From Rhexocercosporidium sp. MPI-PUGE-AT-0058 (lineage: Eukaryota > Ascomycota > Leotiomycetes > Helotiales): a stretch of 64,000 bases of DNA. Position numbers and translations under genes: made by a program. The notes below the pieces were generated by a model. That model ran no database searches. It was not told the origin of the DNA and saw nothing but the letters and a program-made list of their open reading frames with translations. Where the stretch lies: positions 2,108,001-2,172,000 of the forward strand of contig JAGTJL010000006.1 of NCBI GenBank assembly GCA_020746875.1, in the 5' to 3' direction. Shown here piece after piece: positions 11,374-23,079 of the stretch (the stretch's first letter is position 1; each line of letters opens with the position of its first letter).

Positions 11374-12185
11374 ATCATGAGGCGGGCTTCCAGGGATGAT
11401 TAGCTTCGAGTCGTGAGGGAGTGGGAGTGAGGAGGGGGATTTCTTTTGGCTGGATTCCATGTATATATTTTCTTGCATTCTCAGAGAGACATCTTTGATG
11501 TATATAGCAACTTTCAAAGGCCATTTAAAGGTCACCTTCCATAAAAGTACGATTCAAGCGTTCCGTTCGATTTGAGTGATGTTGATATTGATATTAACTT
11601 CAAGCTTAGCAGTGATATTTACCCTGGAGCTCTCGCCGCCTTGAAGATTAAACAACCACCTTAAAAGCAGCGACGCCCTCGGAATAAAGTCAACCAGACT
11701 CGCCGCCGCTGCACCAAACCCGCACTGTCGTCCACCGTAAAGAAGCTTCCAAACCCACTTGCATCACCGTGCAGAAGCTGCCCCTGCCAACCACTAATCT
11801 GGAAATGTCCGGAAGTGGGCACCACCAACCACATTTTCGCGCTCCGTCAGACCACGACATCTCACGCATCGACATCTACGACTACCACAATGGCTATTTA
11901 GTCCTTCGACCTGATTTCCTACCTTCGAGAGACAATTGTGGAGCGTGCGAAAAGGGAAATCGGATATTGAGGCGCAAAGGGAGGGCAGGACGTCCTACGG
12001 ACGAATTCGGATCCCGTGAAGGCGGACTTAAGTGAAGGCTCTCGCACTCTTGGTGGCATTGGGGAACTTAAGCAGACTATCTTCGTGTGCTTGGCTACGA
12101 ATCTGCGAGTTTGAAAGGGGGGAATACTTGGTTCTGCTAGACCTGTCGCTCACTCCTTAACGAGCACCCTACCACCTTCTACAAG
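11374..12185. other. intergenic
   Basis: About 800 bases between two plus-strand genes. They hold the pectin methylesterase 3' UTR and the promoter of the DUF1279 gene. No other supportable element was seen. Confidence 0.45.
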
Positions 12186-13872
12186 ATGTTACGAACGGCC
12201 ATCTCTACAACAGCAGCTCGAGGAGCACTTCGCTTCCCAATAGCCAGCAGACCGGCCTTCCGCCCCTCCAACTTCCAAAGCAATACACCCCTCCGCTCCC
12301 TCGCCCAAAGGTCCTTTACAAACACTACCCGCGCCTCCTCCAAGACCTCCCCATCCTCAACAGGCTTCACATTCTCCTCCCACCGACCCTCCCTCCGAAA
12401 CCCCACCCTCCTCCAACGCCTCCGCAATTCAATCCGCTTCCTCCACATCTCGCGCGCAAGACGGAACGGCAAAGTGCCCTCCCCAAACCCTACACCGCAT
12501 CTGGGATCTCCTGGTGGAGCGGCGGCGGCGGAAGCTGAGCCTACCACTTTAGGTGGACGCTTGAAGAAGCTGAGTAGGGAGTATGGGTGGTCTGCCGTGG
12601 GGGTTTACTTTTTGCTGAGTGCGGCGGATTTCCCGTTTTGTTATTTGTTAGTGCAGTATTTGGGCACGGATAGAATTGGTGAGTTTGGATGTTTCTTTCT
12701 GTTTGATACCCGGGAATTCTGCAGTGTCCAGTCGAGTGGGATGGATAGAGCCAGGATAGACTCGAATAATCTAGGATCTGGAAGACGACACGCTTTCGCG
12801 ACGAAGTAGGACAACATAAAGGGCGACCGCTGGGCGGACAATATACCAATGTCCAAAAAGGAACTGGAGAGGAAATGCCCGAAGATACTGGCAACGCTAT
12901 GGGAGGCCTCAGTAGTGGAAGTTAAGGCCCCCTCGACACCATGAGATTTACCTTCAGTGCTGCTTTGGCAGAGCCAGAGGTATGAATCAGTCGAGAATGT
13001 GAGAGTGGGAATTTCCCCCAGGAGAGCCAAGTCGTAGCTCGTGGAAAGAATGTCTTGGGAGGTGCCAGCAATCAGCCCATCGGCAGAAAATGAGCATGCA
13101 GTGGAGTGTGTCGGAACAACATCTATGATTTAGGCACATGTCCCACTCAGAACCTGCGGAAGACACAACGGCCGTGAATGCCTGAACACTACGCAACCCA
13201 TCCATTAACCGAACTAACCGTCCCCGGCAGGCTCTTCAAGGACTGGACACTGCAAACTCTCCTCCACTGTTTTCCTATCTGTGTAGATCTTTCATAAGAA
13301 CTCACTGACAACTCTCTAGGCCGCTGGGAGGAAATATTAATAACCAACGTCAAAAAGCTAATCCCTGACTCCGTGGAGCAATTCTGGCACGAATGGCGCG
13401 CCTCAATGAAGAACGCAGAGAAGGAATTCACAGGCGATGATGTAGTTAGTGATGCTGTCGAGATGGCAGGCTGGGGTGTCGAAGAGGCGACGGAGAAAAA
13501 TAAGAAAGATGCTAGTAAGTTACTCCCTGGTCTTGACGCCAAATCCGGAAACATTTGGATCAGAATATATATACATCATACCACAATATACCACTGTTAT
13601 TTTCCATACCATGAAATTTTACAGCGAAAAAATGACTGACACATAATCTAGGTCTCGCAACAACCCTCGCTCTCGCCTATGCTATCCACAAATCCTTCAT
13701 CTTCGTCCGTGTCCCTCTCACAGCAGCCGTAACCCCGAAAGTCGTCAAGATGCTGCGGGGATGGGGATGGGATATTGGGAAGCGGACGACGAAGGAAGCG
13801 AAAGCGCTTAAACGGGCAAGTTTACCACCCAGGAAACCTAGGGCGAGATTTATCAAGCGCCGGGGCACGTAG
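12186..13872 (+). CDS. Mitochondrial DUF1279 protein (Nat2/FAM210-like)
   Basis: A 302-residue protein with a long Arg/Ser/Thr-rich, acid-poor N-terminus (about 110 residues) typical of mitochondrial targeting. A DUF1279 (FAM210/Nat2-type) region follows, beginning near GGRLKKLSREYGWSAVGVYF, with a membrane segment around the SAADFPFCYLLVQYL motif. The exons are 12186-12678, 13320-13514 and 13652-13872. The frame is kept through both splices (GTGAGT...CTAG and GTAAGT...CTAG). The second and third introns' signals are normal, but intron 1 is 641 nt, about ten times the usual length here. The third exon ends in a basic tail (KPRARFIKRRGT). FAM210 proteins support mitochondrial translation and cristae in animals, while the fungal role is poorly defined, so only the location and family are claimed. 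Confidence 0.8.
12720..13254. repeat. 14-bp inverted repeat bounding most of the long intron
   Basis: Within intron 1 of the DUF1279 gene, TGCAGTGTCCAGTC at 12720-12733 recurs as its exact reverse complement at 13241-13254. The 535-bp block between them is most of the intron's excess length. No clear target-site duplication or transposase is visible. It may be a small nonautonomous insertion or simply an RNA hairpin closing the intron. Confidence 0.4.
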
Positions 13873-15598
13873 GGGAGTCGGTAGACAGAATTAGGGGAGG
13901 GGAGGTGCCAGGGTGTATGATACGATAATGATGATATCTCTACTTACATGAGCGGTCGTATTGTAGTTTAGTGTAGTATATATATATTGACGTTCTGTAT
14001 CATTTACATTTACTGTGAGGCTGAATTGAGGGTCTCGGGAAACGTATAGCGTTTCCTTTGTTTATCTTGCTTGAGTTCAGGGGAAATCAAGCTACTAGCG
14101 AGACTCCAGTGCCAAATGTTCGCTTCTCCCAAAACACAAACCGTCTGCTTGGATACATCCAATCCACGTACGTACGATACACCACAGCTGAGGCAAAATG
14201 CTTTCTGTACATTCTCACATCCAACTCATTCACGTTTCTTCAAGAATGGCTCCAACCCTGTCGGCAAAGGTTTGTCTCGGCCTCGCCATCGCCGCCCTCA
14301 AAGCCTCCCGTATCTGAGAGCTTATTCCTTTCCTCCGATAAAAGATTCATAGTTCTTGCACATAGTAAGTGTATTGAAGCATGCCATGCAGACTTTCTGT
14401 GCTGCGAGTCGATGTAGACTAAGAGACTCGCAACAACTTTCTGATCCAACAAATTTTCCAAGACTAATATCTATTTCGGAATACATTTCGAGTGCTCTCA
14501 AGAGGTCCCACAGGGGAATAGTCTCGAGTTCGAGCGCAAGCCTACAGATATGTGCATTTTTATTGCCAAATTAGTTACCAGCCACCCACATCTTCACAAT
14601 TCTCGCTTGCGGACGCGTGGGTACACTCACTCCTGCTTAGTATCCATCCCTTCTCCATCTCCACATATCCCAGGCAAATTCCGCAGCCACAAATACGCCC
14701 AAACCAGCATTGATCATCAATCTTGTATTAACGATAGAGTCTCGGTCAATTGGTTCGTGGTGCGCCTTTCTCCATATAGTCGATATCTCTGTCTGGATAT
14801 TCGTAAAATGAAGCATTGCGATATATTGCTTGAATTTGCGCGGAGGAACGCCTTGCAGGAATGAGTGGAGTTCGAATAGAATTGCTAGGACGAACATCGT
14901 TGGGAGTGATTCGAAATGGAAATTGACAGCTGGGGTGAGAGAGAAGAGCATTTTTGCGGTGGGTGGTTGCGAGTTTTTGTGTGTCTGTGTGTGTGTGCTT
15001 GTATGAAGTGAAGAAGAAAACCATTTTAAATGAAGATTGTAAGTTATATTAAGTGCTACAACAGTGATTTAGTCTTTTTAAGCTGCCAGTCTATAATACA
15101 AAGTTGCTACGACTAGGGAAACGGTCATGCTTATGTACTATAGCGTATGGTTTTCTCCGCAGGTGAAGTAGCGTTGTTCGTAGTATGACGGAAAACTGAC
15201 GAAAGAGTCAGACTTCCTTCGTCTCTGGTGAAGCACGAACTAGAGCAGTTTCAACTCACGCCACTACTTGCACGGTCAAAGACTGTTCTAGGTCACGGGG
15301 TGAAAAGTACTCTAGTATAATCAGTTAGAAAGGAACACGAGTCTGTGTGAGTAAGATCCCAATTCTAATTCATACTTCATCAAGCGAAATGTAGTCTGCG
15401 ACTCACCTCACTTTCTTCTTGGTTCCGAGCCTGTCTTAAGGTCGCGAAAATATTATACAACAACCAAGAAAAGCGAATCACTAAGTCTATAGGAATAAAA
15501 GCTTCGATATACATTTTAGAAATTGCAATCTAACCCACTTCACTCAACAAGGACAAGCCCACATCACACATGCCCAACACACCATCGCCTCAACTATC
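13873..15598. other. gene-poor region
   Basis: A stretch of 1.7 kb between the DUF1279 gene and the chorismate mutase stop. The only frame worth naming is the minus-strand one at 14637-14951, described separately. A short GT-rich microsatellite lies near 14975-15000. Confidence 0.4.
14637..14951 (-). CDS. possible small hydrophobic protein, unsupported family
   Basis: A 104-residue ATG-to-stop frame with two moderately hydrophobic stretches (around MFVLAILFELHSFL and INAGLGVFVAAEFAW) and a Trp/Arg-rich end (WDMWRWRR). No family was recognised and no splice extension is obvious. It may be a small membrane protein, part of a longer gene, or chance. Confidence 0.2.
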   Translation of the reverse strand: MLFSLTPAVNFHFESLPTMFVLAILFELHSFLQGVPPRKFKQYIAMLHFTNIQTEISTIWRKAHHEPIDRDSIVNTRLMINAGLGVFVAAEFAWDMWRWRRDGY

Positions 15599-16198
15599 TC
15601 ACTTCGCACCACAGCTCTCCCCACCATCAAACTCCCCAAAAATACACATCTCAAAAGGCACACTGGCATTGATGATCGCTTCAAACACCGCCCTCGCAAT
15701 CGTCTCAGGCAATCTCGGCTTTGTCGTCCTAGAAGCATTCACAGCCCCTTCGATGACTTCTTTATCTCTAGATGGGACGTCGACGGCTAAATTCAAAGGA
15801 AAAGAACATGTCAACTTATTTCCTCCCTCGGGTTGTTTTTTCTCTTCTTAGATCGGACATGATCGCAGAGAAAGTGAATAGAAGGACTCACTGTCTAGTG
15901 TGGCTTTAAACCTCGTAGCTTCCCTCACGAACGCAGCTCGTTGAGCTAACAACTCAACTAGTTGCTCGTTTATCTCATTGATACCGTCGCGTACTTGTGC
16001 GAGGGAGGAGCAGCATAGAGTACCGTTAGGGAGTGTGAATGCTGGTGTTCCCCAAGGGATGGTGCGGTTCTCTGATGAAATCGAGGGGGGCAATGGTGGG
16101 AGGGAGGAGCTGTAGCAGGAGGATGCATTGGTGTGCGGTGTGCATAGGACGGTTGGGAGGATAATGAGGGCGAGGGGGAGGAGGGATGGGAATTGCAT
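15599..16198 (-). CDS. Secreted chorismate mutase (AroQ fold)
   Basis: A 164-residue protein that should convert chorismate to prephenate. The exons are 15892-16198 and 15599-15786. The 105-nt intron (GTGAGT...TTAG) leaves codon phase 1 and gives a single open frame. The start chosen (16198) begins a clear signal peptide, MQFPSLLPLALIILPTVLC. A longer start at 16270 would bury it. After a Ser/Pro-rich linker the AroQ core is visible: RDGINEINEQLVELLAQRAA with the catalytic Arg of the first helix, VREATRFKA with Arg/Lys, and VPSRDKEVIEGAV. The C-terminal helix LPETIARAVFEAIINASVPFE follows, and the end carries extra cysteines. Cytosolic fungal chorismate mutases lack a signal peptide, so this is the secreted type known in plant pathogens such as Ustilago (Cmu1), where it lowers host salicylate supply. 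Effector function is inferred. Confidence 0.88.
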
Positions 16199-17465
16199 CT
16201 TGGCGAGTGGTGGTTTGTGGGAAAATGGGAACGTGATAGGAATGAGGATGAAAGACGCAAATGAATCCAAAGAGAGGCAAAAGCCGAGAGCTAAATATCC
16301 TAGATCAAGCAGAAAAGCTTAATCAAGCCTCCCTAGAGATTGCGATGGCCAGGGATCTCAAATGGCTCAGATTTATTGGGTATCCCAGCAGCGGCACTTC
16401 GTCACTACAGTACTATTTGCCGATCCGGACCCCTTTATCCCTCTTGAAATTAATAAAATAGTACCCGTGAAGCTTCAGTAGACGTATGAAAATTGTTCAA
16501 AGGACAACAAGTACAAGAGAGAAGGTACAGTAAGAACGGAAGCGGTAATTTTGTTAGAGTTTGCTAGGTCATCGTTGCTGACAATCACGTGCCATCTGTC
16601 ATTTGTAACCCCTATCTCTGACCTCGCGTATTTGAAGGTTTGTTTAGATCGGCAGGGGCGTGATGATGAAGCATGTTCTGAAGGGAAACATATGTTCTCG
16701 GCAACACTTGGAGGAATGACGATAGTAGCAGTGAGGAGCAAGTGATATGTTGAGCTTTCGAGTCATCAGGAAGTTGTCCAGAGACGTGACCGTTAATCAA
16801 CGGAGTCAAACACATTAAACTACATGGGCGGTTTGTGAGTCGAATTGTCAATGAATTGTTACATCGTAGCTATATTTCACAAGCTAGTAGCAAGCAATAG
16901 AATGTACAGACATTAATAGTCACCTCTGCCTCTTTAGCAGCGCAGAATCTTCCTCATTCAATTGATGAAGCAATTTTGTAAGCATTGACGACCATCATCG
17001 CCGAAACCCATCTTCGCAGACAGTCCTCGTGTAACAATGCTCCTGCCTGCTATCATCATTGAGTGCCATCTATAATCTTCTTGAATTTGAATAACAGGAT
17101 AATTGACTTCTCCTATGGCGTCTTCTCGAACTGGATGGAACTCTTCCGGAATTGCCTACGTGGAGGACACATGATTGAGGCTGAAGTTGAGGTGTTAATT
17201 TTACATTTGCTTCTTCTCAATTTTGATTACGATTCCGGTTTCCAGGAACCGGTACCAGGATATTACCTGGTCAAGCACCTCAATGCAACTAGGAATTCGT
17301 ATGGCTTTTGATGGGTTTGAGGTGTGCATATGACTGCTGTATTCGAGACCTGCTGGGTACTCGTTGTTCTTTATCTAATGCATGCCTTCTTTGATTTGAG
17401 TATGTCTTCGGTGCCGCCAAGCAAAGCAGCTTAGAAGCAAACGAGTGAAGAAGAGAAAAATAACC
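16199..17465. other. gene-free region
   Basis: About 1.3 kb upstream of the chorismate mutase gene, including its promoter. No supportable coding sequence was seen. A short palindromic stretch near 17235-17275 (GGTTTCCAGGAACCGG-like) was noted but not assigned. Confidence 0.4.
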
Positions 17466-18323
17466 TCAGTCCTTTGCCACTTCCTCAGCTAGCCTCCAAG
17501 CGACTCTTTCCACATCATCTAACACTTTTGGTCGTTCATAGAAACACCCCAAGCACCCTTCATGCACGCTGCGTTGCCAATTGCATGATCCTGATCTCTG
17601 GAAGAGCCCATGGCCTATACAAATTCTCCTCCTCAACATGTCTTTGTAACCCAGAATTTCTTTCTCGAAGCGATTTACCTTTATGAAATTCACAAAATTT
17701 TGGTCATCGTCTCCATTTGCATGGTTTCGATCAACAAGTTATCCTTCCATGATCGCTGGTATCCACAGGAAAGGCAAGATGCCGAATAGGCTTTTTGCAG
17801 AATTTGACCTCACTTGCTGGGTCCGGAGGTCCATAGAGAAACACGATATCGGCACTAAAGTTGATGTAGAACTTGGCTGGAATGTTGACAGATAACCAAG
17901 AGCTGATGAGGCTGGATCCGAATCCAAGGTTATAGTATTTTAGTCCTTCTTTTCGAGCTTCCTGCACTAGATTTGTATTCAACGCGCTATGAACAATTCA
18001 GGACTTGGCAGAGATATCTAATGAAGGGGTAGGTCAATACCCACCTGCGGTACATGAAAAATAGAAGGCACGGGCTGTGCAGCTCGCCATCCGTTCAAAT
18101 CGGTGGAGCTAACCATGAGATCAATTTGGCCCAGGTGTCGAGCTTGGATATCCACGAATCTGGGGAGAAACGCAATAGCCTTCCAGACTCTCAATCGAAG
18201 CTCGATGGGTAGCTTGGGGAAGAGGTGGAGATGATCGAGCTGATTGATGTGATTGTCGCTGGGGACGTCGTTGCAGTGACTGTAGGTATGGCGGTCTCTG
18301 AAACGTTTGTCATCGGAGGGCAA
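17466..18323 (-). pseudogene. 2EXR-domain protein remnant
   Basis: A minus-strand locus showing the fungal 2EXR signature, HLFPKLPIELRLRVWKAI, soon after a start at 18323. It is followed by IDLMVSSTDLNGWRAAQPVPSIFHVPQ. The next recognisable block (EARKEGLKYYNLGFGS... up to AFPVDTSDHG) lies downstream of a GTGGGT...ATAG candidate intron, but that splice leaves the frame off by one base. The C-terminal block (NFIKVNRFEKEILGYKDML..., ending at 17466) is in yet another frame. I could not find splice sites that restore one frame, so at least two frame breaks are present. 2EXR proteins are abundant, variable and functionally undefined in Pezizomycotina. A mis-chosen intron remains possible. Confidence 0.5.
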
Positions 18324-19101
18324 GGTGCTGCTGTGGTGAGGTGAGTGTCAACGCCTATTTGGTATTGAGTATCTGGATATCATACCTCGACGAGGCTGAG
18401 GAATCACCAGTTGAGATCGTTGAACCCGTAGTTCTTTGGATGGCTATGTTCATAAGTGTGCTCGACACGAAAGAGGACCTCAAGATTCAAGATGCAAGAT
18501 CCTGGTGAGGTAGAAAGGTGGCAGATGAACCGAAAACCTTGGAATTATTTCGATGCGGAAGTCATGACTTGATGGGGTTTCTAGGTTCAGAACTAATCTC
18601 AGTAGAGGAGGCACAGCTCTGCCCCCAGATTTCCGCTCAATCCATACATACAGTAAGAAAAAGTTCGCGTTTGTTGATACGTCAATCTGCCACGAAACGA
18701 TGATAAATATATCTCAACCCTTATCTGGCTCTTTTCTGGAGAATCGGGTCCATCTACGGCTCGTAGATCTCGAGAAAATCAGGCTGTGTTCGATGACTTG
18801 GGCCGGGGGTTTGGGAAAGTCATTCGAGATCGGACTTAAAAAAGCCAACTTAAGGTGGATGGGCGGTTAGTGTCTTCAGAGAGTCATTCCATGATTGGGA
18901 GTCCCTTTCCTCGTGGCTCACGAGTTCTTGCTATCAAAATCAAACTACCAAAAGTGAAACTCTTCTCGTCTTGTTTCGCTTAGCATCCCTGTCTATGTCC
19001 TTCGATATGCCTTTCCAAAATCTTCTATCACTGGCCTCCTCTCCTTCCGTTCTTTCAACGAATACAAATCACGTACAAATTCCTCGAGCTGTACTACGAT
19101 C
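18324..19101. other. intergenic
   Basis: About 780 bases between divergent loci (the 2EXR remnant and the small membrane protein). No supportable gene was seen. Confidence 0.4.
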
Positions 19102-19677
19102 ATGGCCAACATTTTCATGCCAGATGTCGTTGTATACTACTACCACAGTAAGCCCTGGACGCCTTAGGTCAATGTCGCAATAGCTGACCCGTACACAGAG
19201 GCTCTTCAGCGACATGATATGTTCCTCTGCAAGATCGAAGAGCTCGCCGCCCGAGTTGTGTATGGTAAGTTCTGAAATCCTACCCGAATTTGCGCCCAGA
19301 CCTGATAAGGCGCAGCATACGTTCGCGCCATTGCTTCCAAGCACGAACATCACGACAGAGCTTCCAAGAACCAGGACCATATGACGTTCTACAAATTAAT
19401 TATCGGGGACGTAATCTGCTTAGTGGTCTTTGCCTACCTCTTCTACGTGTACTTCAAGTTCGCCATCGCTTGTTGCCGCAGAATATACCACAATGTTATT
19501 GAGAACATGACGTGGGGAGATATTGAGGCACTTGTGGAATCACCTGGAGTGACGCTGATTGCATTGGCATGTATTCTGCAGCCGTGCATTTGGAGCTATC
19601 AATTTTGTATGTGGATCTTGAGGACTAGTGATGCAGCGTTTAAGAACCTGGATTGTGAGAGGAGAACGGGGCTGTAA
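19102..19677 (+). CDS. Small predicted membrane protein, three exons, unknown
   Basis: A 157-residue protein assembled from exons 19102-19147, 19199-19264 and 19316-19677. The introns are 51 nt each, with strong GTAAGC/GTAAGT donors and CACAG/CGCAG acceptors. The joins keep one frame through all three exons, which argues for a real gene although no family is recognised. The N-terminal 60 residues are soluble, with a His/Lys-rich patch before residue 60. Two hydrophobic segments follow, about residues 65-90 (LIIGDVICLVVFAYLFYVYF...) and 113-135 (VTLIALACILQPCIW...). Cysteines are frequent in the membrane part (CC at the end of segment 1). It could be an endomembrane or plasma membrane protein restricted to related fungi. 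No function is claimed. Confidence 0.5.
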
Positions 19678-20453
19678 ATGATGGAAGAGGTTTGCCAGAA
19701 GTAGGAAGTGACAATATTCTTTGAGTCGAAGTTTATTTGGCAGTCTGGTTCCTTTATAGAACATATGGTGATTGTTCTTTGTAGTAGCTTCGAAAATTCG
19801 ATTGTCAACAAAACCACCTCTGATGGCGAAAAAGCGACCTTGAAGATATCCCCATCGCAGCAGAATCGCACATTGACACCATCACTGCAGAACTTGCGCA
19901 TAATCTTTTACATGTTTTTTTTCGCTTTTGTTCAGCCAGATGTAAGCACATTCTCATTGCTCCGGGGATTTAATCTCATCTCATAAAGTTGCAAGCCTCG
20001 CTTGTTCCCAGACCCCTTGACACCACCCACCTTGGATATCTCACGAATCAACTGCGCCTGCTAGGAGAATCAGACTGGCAATCGAGTAATGGCACATTTC
20101 TTTGACTCTTTTATCCTCTGACGAACAAAGATCAGTCGAAAAGTCTATATGTCACGTGTCTGGTCCTGATTATGTAATTCTATGGTTCGCCACAAACGCC
20201 CGCCCGCCCGGCCTGCCAGGATGTTGGTCTAGAGTACCAACAGGGCAACTTCTATTCATCGTGCATGAGGCAACCAGCCATTGTTCTCTTCCGGGCACAG
20301 GCAATCCCTAGAAACTTCGCATCTTTTAACCACCTTCATGCCGCCATCTCCTGTATTGAGTCGGAGTTTGAGTAATTCACAAACCTTCCTGTTCGCGAAG
20401 ACTGGCAACCCACCGCCCAATCTGCATCGCGGGAAGGGTCTCGACGCCGTTAC
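19678..20453. other. intergenic
   Basis: About 780 bases between two plus-strand genes. They hold the promoter of the JmjC-like gene. Nothing else is supported. Confidence 0.4.
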
Positions 20454-22307
20454 ATGGATCCCACTGCCCATACCAATCACCGACATCCACACGTACCCAT
20501 GGAGCCCCTAGTAGCTCCTACGCCTGTGACTCCGAAGGTTCAGAGGGACTATCTACCTGAATTATCTCCCCCTCCTTGGAGTCCCATCACACCTCCACAG
20601 CGCATCAAATCAGAGCCAGAGCCAGAGCCGGAACCATCCTTCAACAGGACAGCGTTTGTAAACGAACAACAAACTCGCTTGTTTAGAGACCCAAGAGCGG
20701 CTCTACTGTTGCACACCTACGAGGCGGCAGACACCTTCTTCCCAAACACGTACTACTCTCATCTCGCTCCTCAAGGTGCCCACATTCTACGCCATGGACA
20801 AGCAGCTCAAACAAGAGATGACATTGCCGATGCCGACTTCTTAGCTGTGAACTTGAGGGATCTCGATGTCTGGCTGGAACATGGCTCTGGAGGTAAAGTC
20901 ATGCTACTTCGTGACAGGACGTGGTCAACTGGTCGCCCGGCAACTACCTCCGTTGATATGCTCCATGAAGCTGCTGCTATCGACCCTGAGATGCTCATCG
21001 ATGTGCAGGATTACGGACAGACGTATTCTGATGACTATCCTGCAGTGCGGCAACTGAGGCTCCAAGAGGCAATCGCCCGGATGCAAGACCGATCTAAGGC
21101 ACCCATCAATGCACTCAATATCGAATGCAAAGAAGAGTAAGTCTACGCTTAGCCTTGTTCGGACGGGACTGAAGACCAAGACAATAAATTCTGAGTGTCT
21201 CGAATGTTCCACGGACAATCACTGATTTTGGGATCCCCTAGACTTCTCATACCACCGCCACTGGTCAAGCACTGCAGAGAGCTCGTGAACGCTACACGTT
21301 ATGCTTCCTCTCAAGCTGTACGGCTAGCAGGGCATCTGACTGAGATCGGGAAGAAGACTACGGAGACGATCCACACGCATGCCGTAGACATCCAATCCTG
21401 TATCAAGTTCCAGATCAACGGTCAAGCTGGGGCTTTCTCATCTTGGCACATGGATAACATGGGTGTATATACATGGTAAGCTTCACACGAGATTCCCTGG
21501 AACATCCTGATCTATCATACTAATTTCCGCAGGGTGACCTTAGAACCAAACACAACATACACCTACGCCGCCGCAAGAGAAGACTCTTCCATAGCAGCCC
21601 GCGACTACGACAACTATTATTCCATCCCCGAAGATGAATCCGTCCTCAAGCTCTGGGCCATAATCGTAACCACCAACCCCGAAGAAGAAGCCGAAGCCCG
21701 GGCCGGCTTCAGCAAGCACGGCGAGGACTGGAAACCCAACCCGAAATGGATCAAAGTCCTCGCCCTAACTCGCTTCGACACCCTGATCATGCCACCAGGC
21801 ACGATCCACGCCCCCATCACGGTAACAAACTGCCTCTTCCGCGGCGGCATGGTGATGCAGAAACGCTACATGAATGACACGATGCGGCACTGGAAGTTCT
21901 GCTCGCAATTCCCATTCTGCACGAATGAGAAGGCGCCGAAGCAGACGCGCTCGGTCATCGATTATCTCGAGCGAGTCATACTTGCTAATCCAAAAGAGTA
22001 TGGCTTTGGAGAAGACTTTGATCCCGCACTGTTCAAGGAGGAGTGTAAGAGGATCTCGGCCGTGGCGTTGAGTTGTTCGTGTAAATCGGGGTGTACGGGT
22101 AGGGGATGCAGTTGTTTGACATATGGTCAGAGATGTGGTCCGGGTTGTCATAAGGGGAAGAAGTGTAGTAATCCTTGTGGTGTTCATGAGACTGGTCCGC
22201 CTGCACAGATAGGGCTTGTACCGACTCCAGCTGCGACTTCGATACCGAAGCCTGAACCAGCTGCGATTTTACCGCCGGCTCCCGCTGCGTACCGAGACAT
22301 GGCATAG
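20454..22307 (+). CDS. JmjC-like protein with C-terminal cysteine cluster
   Basis: A 563-residue protein from exons 20454-21136, 21242-21475 and 21533-22307. The introns are 105 and 57 nt, and the frame is continuous. The middle and C-terminal part resembles a JmjC-type Fe(II)/2-oxoglutarate oxygenase. A His-x-Asp pair (His297, Asp299 in SSWHMDNMGVYTW) starts the sheet, and a distal His (His398 in MPPGTIHAP) could complete the 2-His-1-Asp facial triad. At about residues 487-522 a dense cysteine cluster (CSCKSGCTGRGCSC...CGPGC...CSNPC) looks like a CXC/pre-SET-type zinc cluster that often binds DNA. A Pro/Ala-rich tail follows. The N-terminus contains Pro-rich and EPEPEP repeats. The probable role is a nuclear histone or nucleic acid hydroxylase. 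The substrate is unknown and the family assignment rests on motif order only. A second ATG at 20499 is an alternative start. Confidence 0.7.
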
Positions 22308-23079
22308 AAGATGGGAAATTGGACTTGGAGTTGGACTTGGGTTTGGCTTTGGCATTGGGGAATATTTCTTGCGGGGTACATTGCGGATGTGATAATTTGG
22401 CATGGCATGAAGAATCTTGGGAGTATCTGCTGGTATCTGAGGAAGGGGTTGTACGTATTCTGGTGTGCATCTTTTATTTCTGGGGGCTCGCATAATAGAA
22501 GTCCAGTTAATCAATAAATACCAGCGTCTGTCTGGCTTGCAACAGGGAATTTTATTATTGCTTGAATTTCGCTCCCAGAAATAACCTGTGGCCAGGGCAT
22601 CTGAATGGCTTGTATGAGAGAGAAAGCCGAAGCGAGAAAACCTCTTGTAACTCCTCGCTTATCGGGTAGTCTTCACGGAATAAGTCCAAAGTATACTCGC
22701 AATGAGTGACAGAACGACTGAGATCGTTGGATGGTTTGAAGTGTGATGCTTTCTTTATGCTTTGTGCTTCTAGATCGTAATGATATAAACATGCTAAGCT
22801 TCGAAATATGACAAAGATACGAAGCCGCCCCCGCGGTACATTGATATGTCCCCTTTTATCCATCCAAAACTCCAGGAAATGCTGCTATACTGTGCTATGC
22901 TATACTACGTTTTGCCTTACTCGCTTTCCGGACATGCAAAAAAGTATCCCAACCGAACCCATCTCCCCAACCTAACCTAAACCCCATAAACAAAAGAACA
23001 AAATGTCAGTAAAACAAACCAAAGGAAACAGATGGCATAGATCACTCGGCATCATCCATCACCACGTACAGTACAGTAC
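22308..23079. other. intergenic, convergent 3' ends
   Basis: About 770 bases between the stops of the JmjC-like gene (plus) and the SGNH-like gene (minus). A short imperfect TTGGACTTGG/TTTGGCTTTGG repeat lies near 22320-22360. No gene was seen. Confidence 0.45.

Noticed and set aside
12641..13030. Minus-strand 129-codon frame inside the long DUF1279 intron, considered as a nested gene
   Set aside because: No recognisable features and it overlaps the end of exon 1; kept only as part of the possible insertion.
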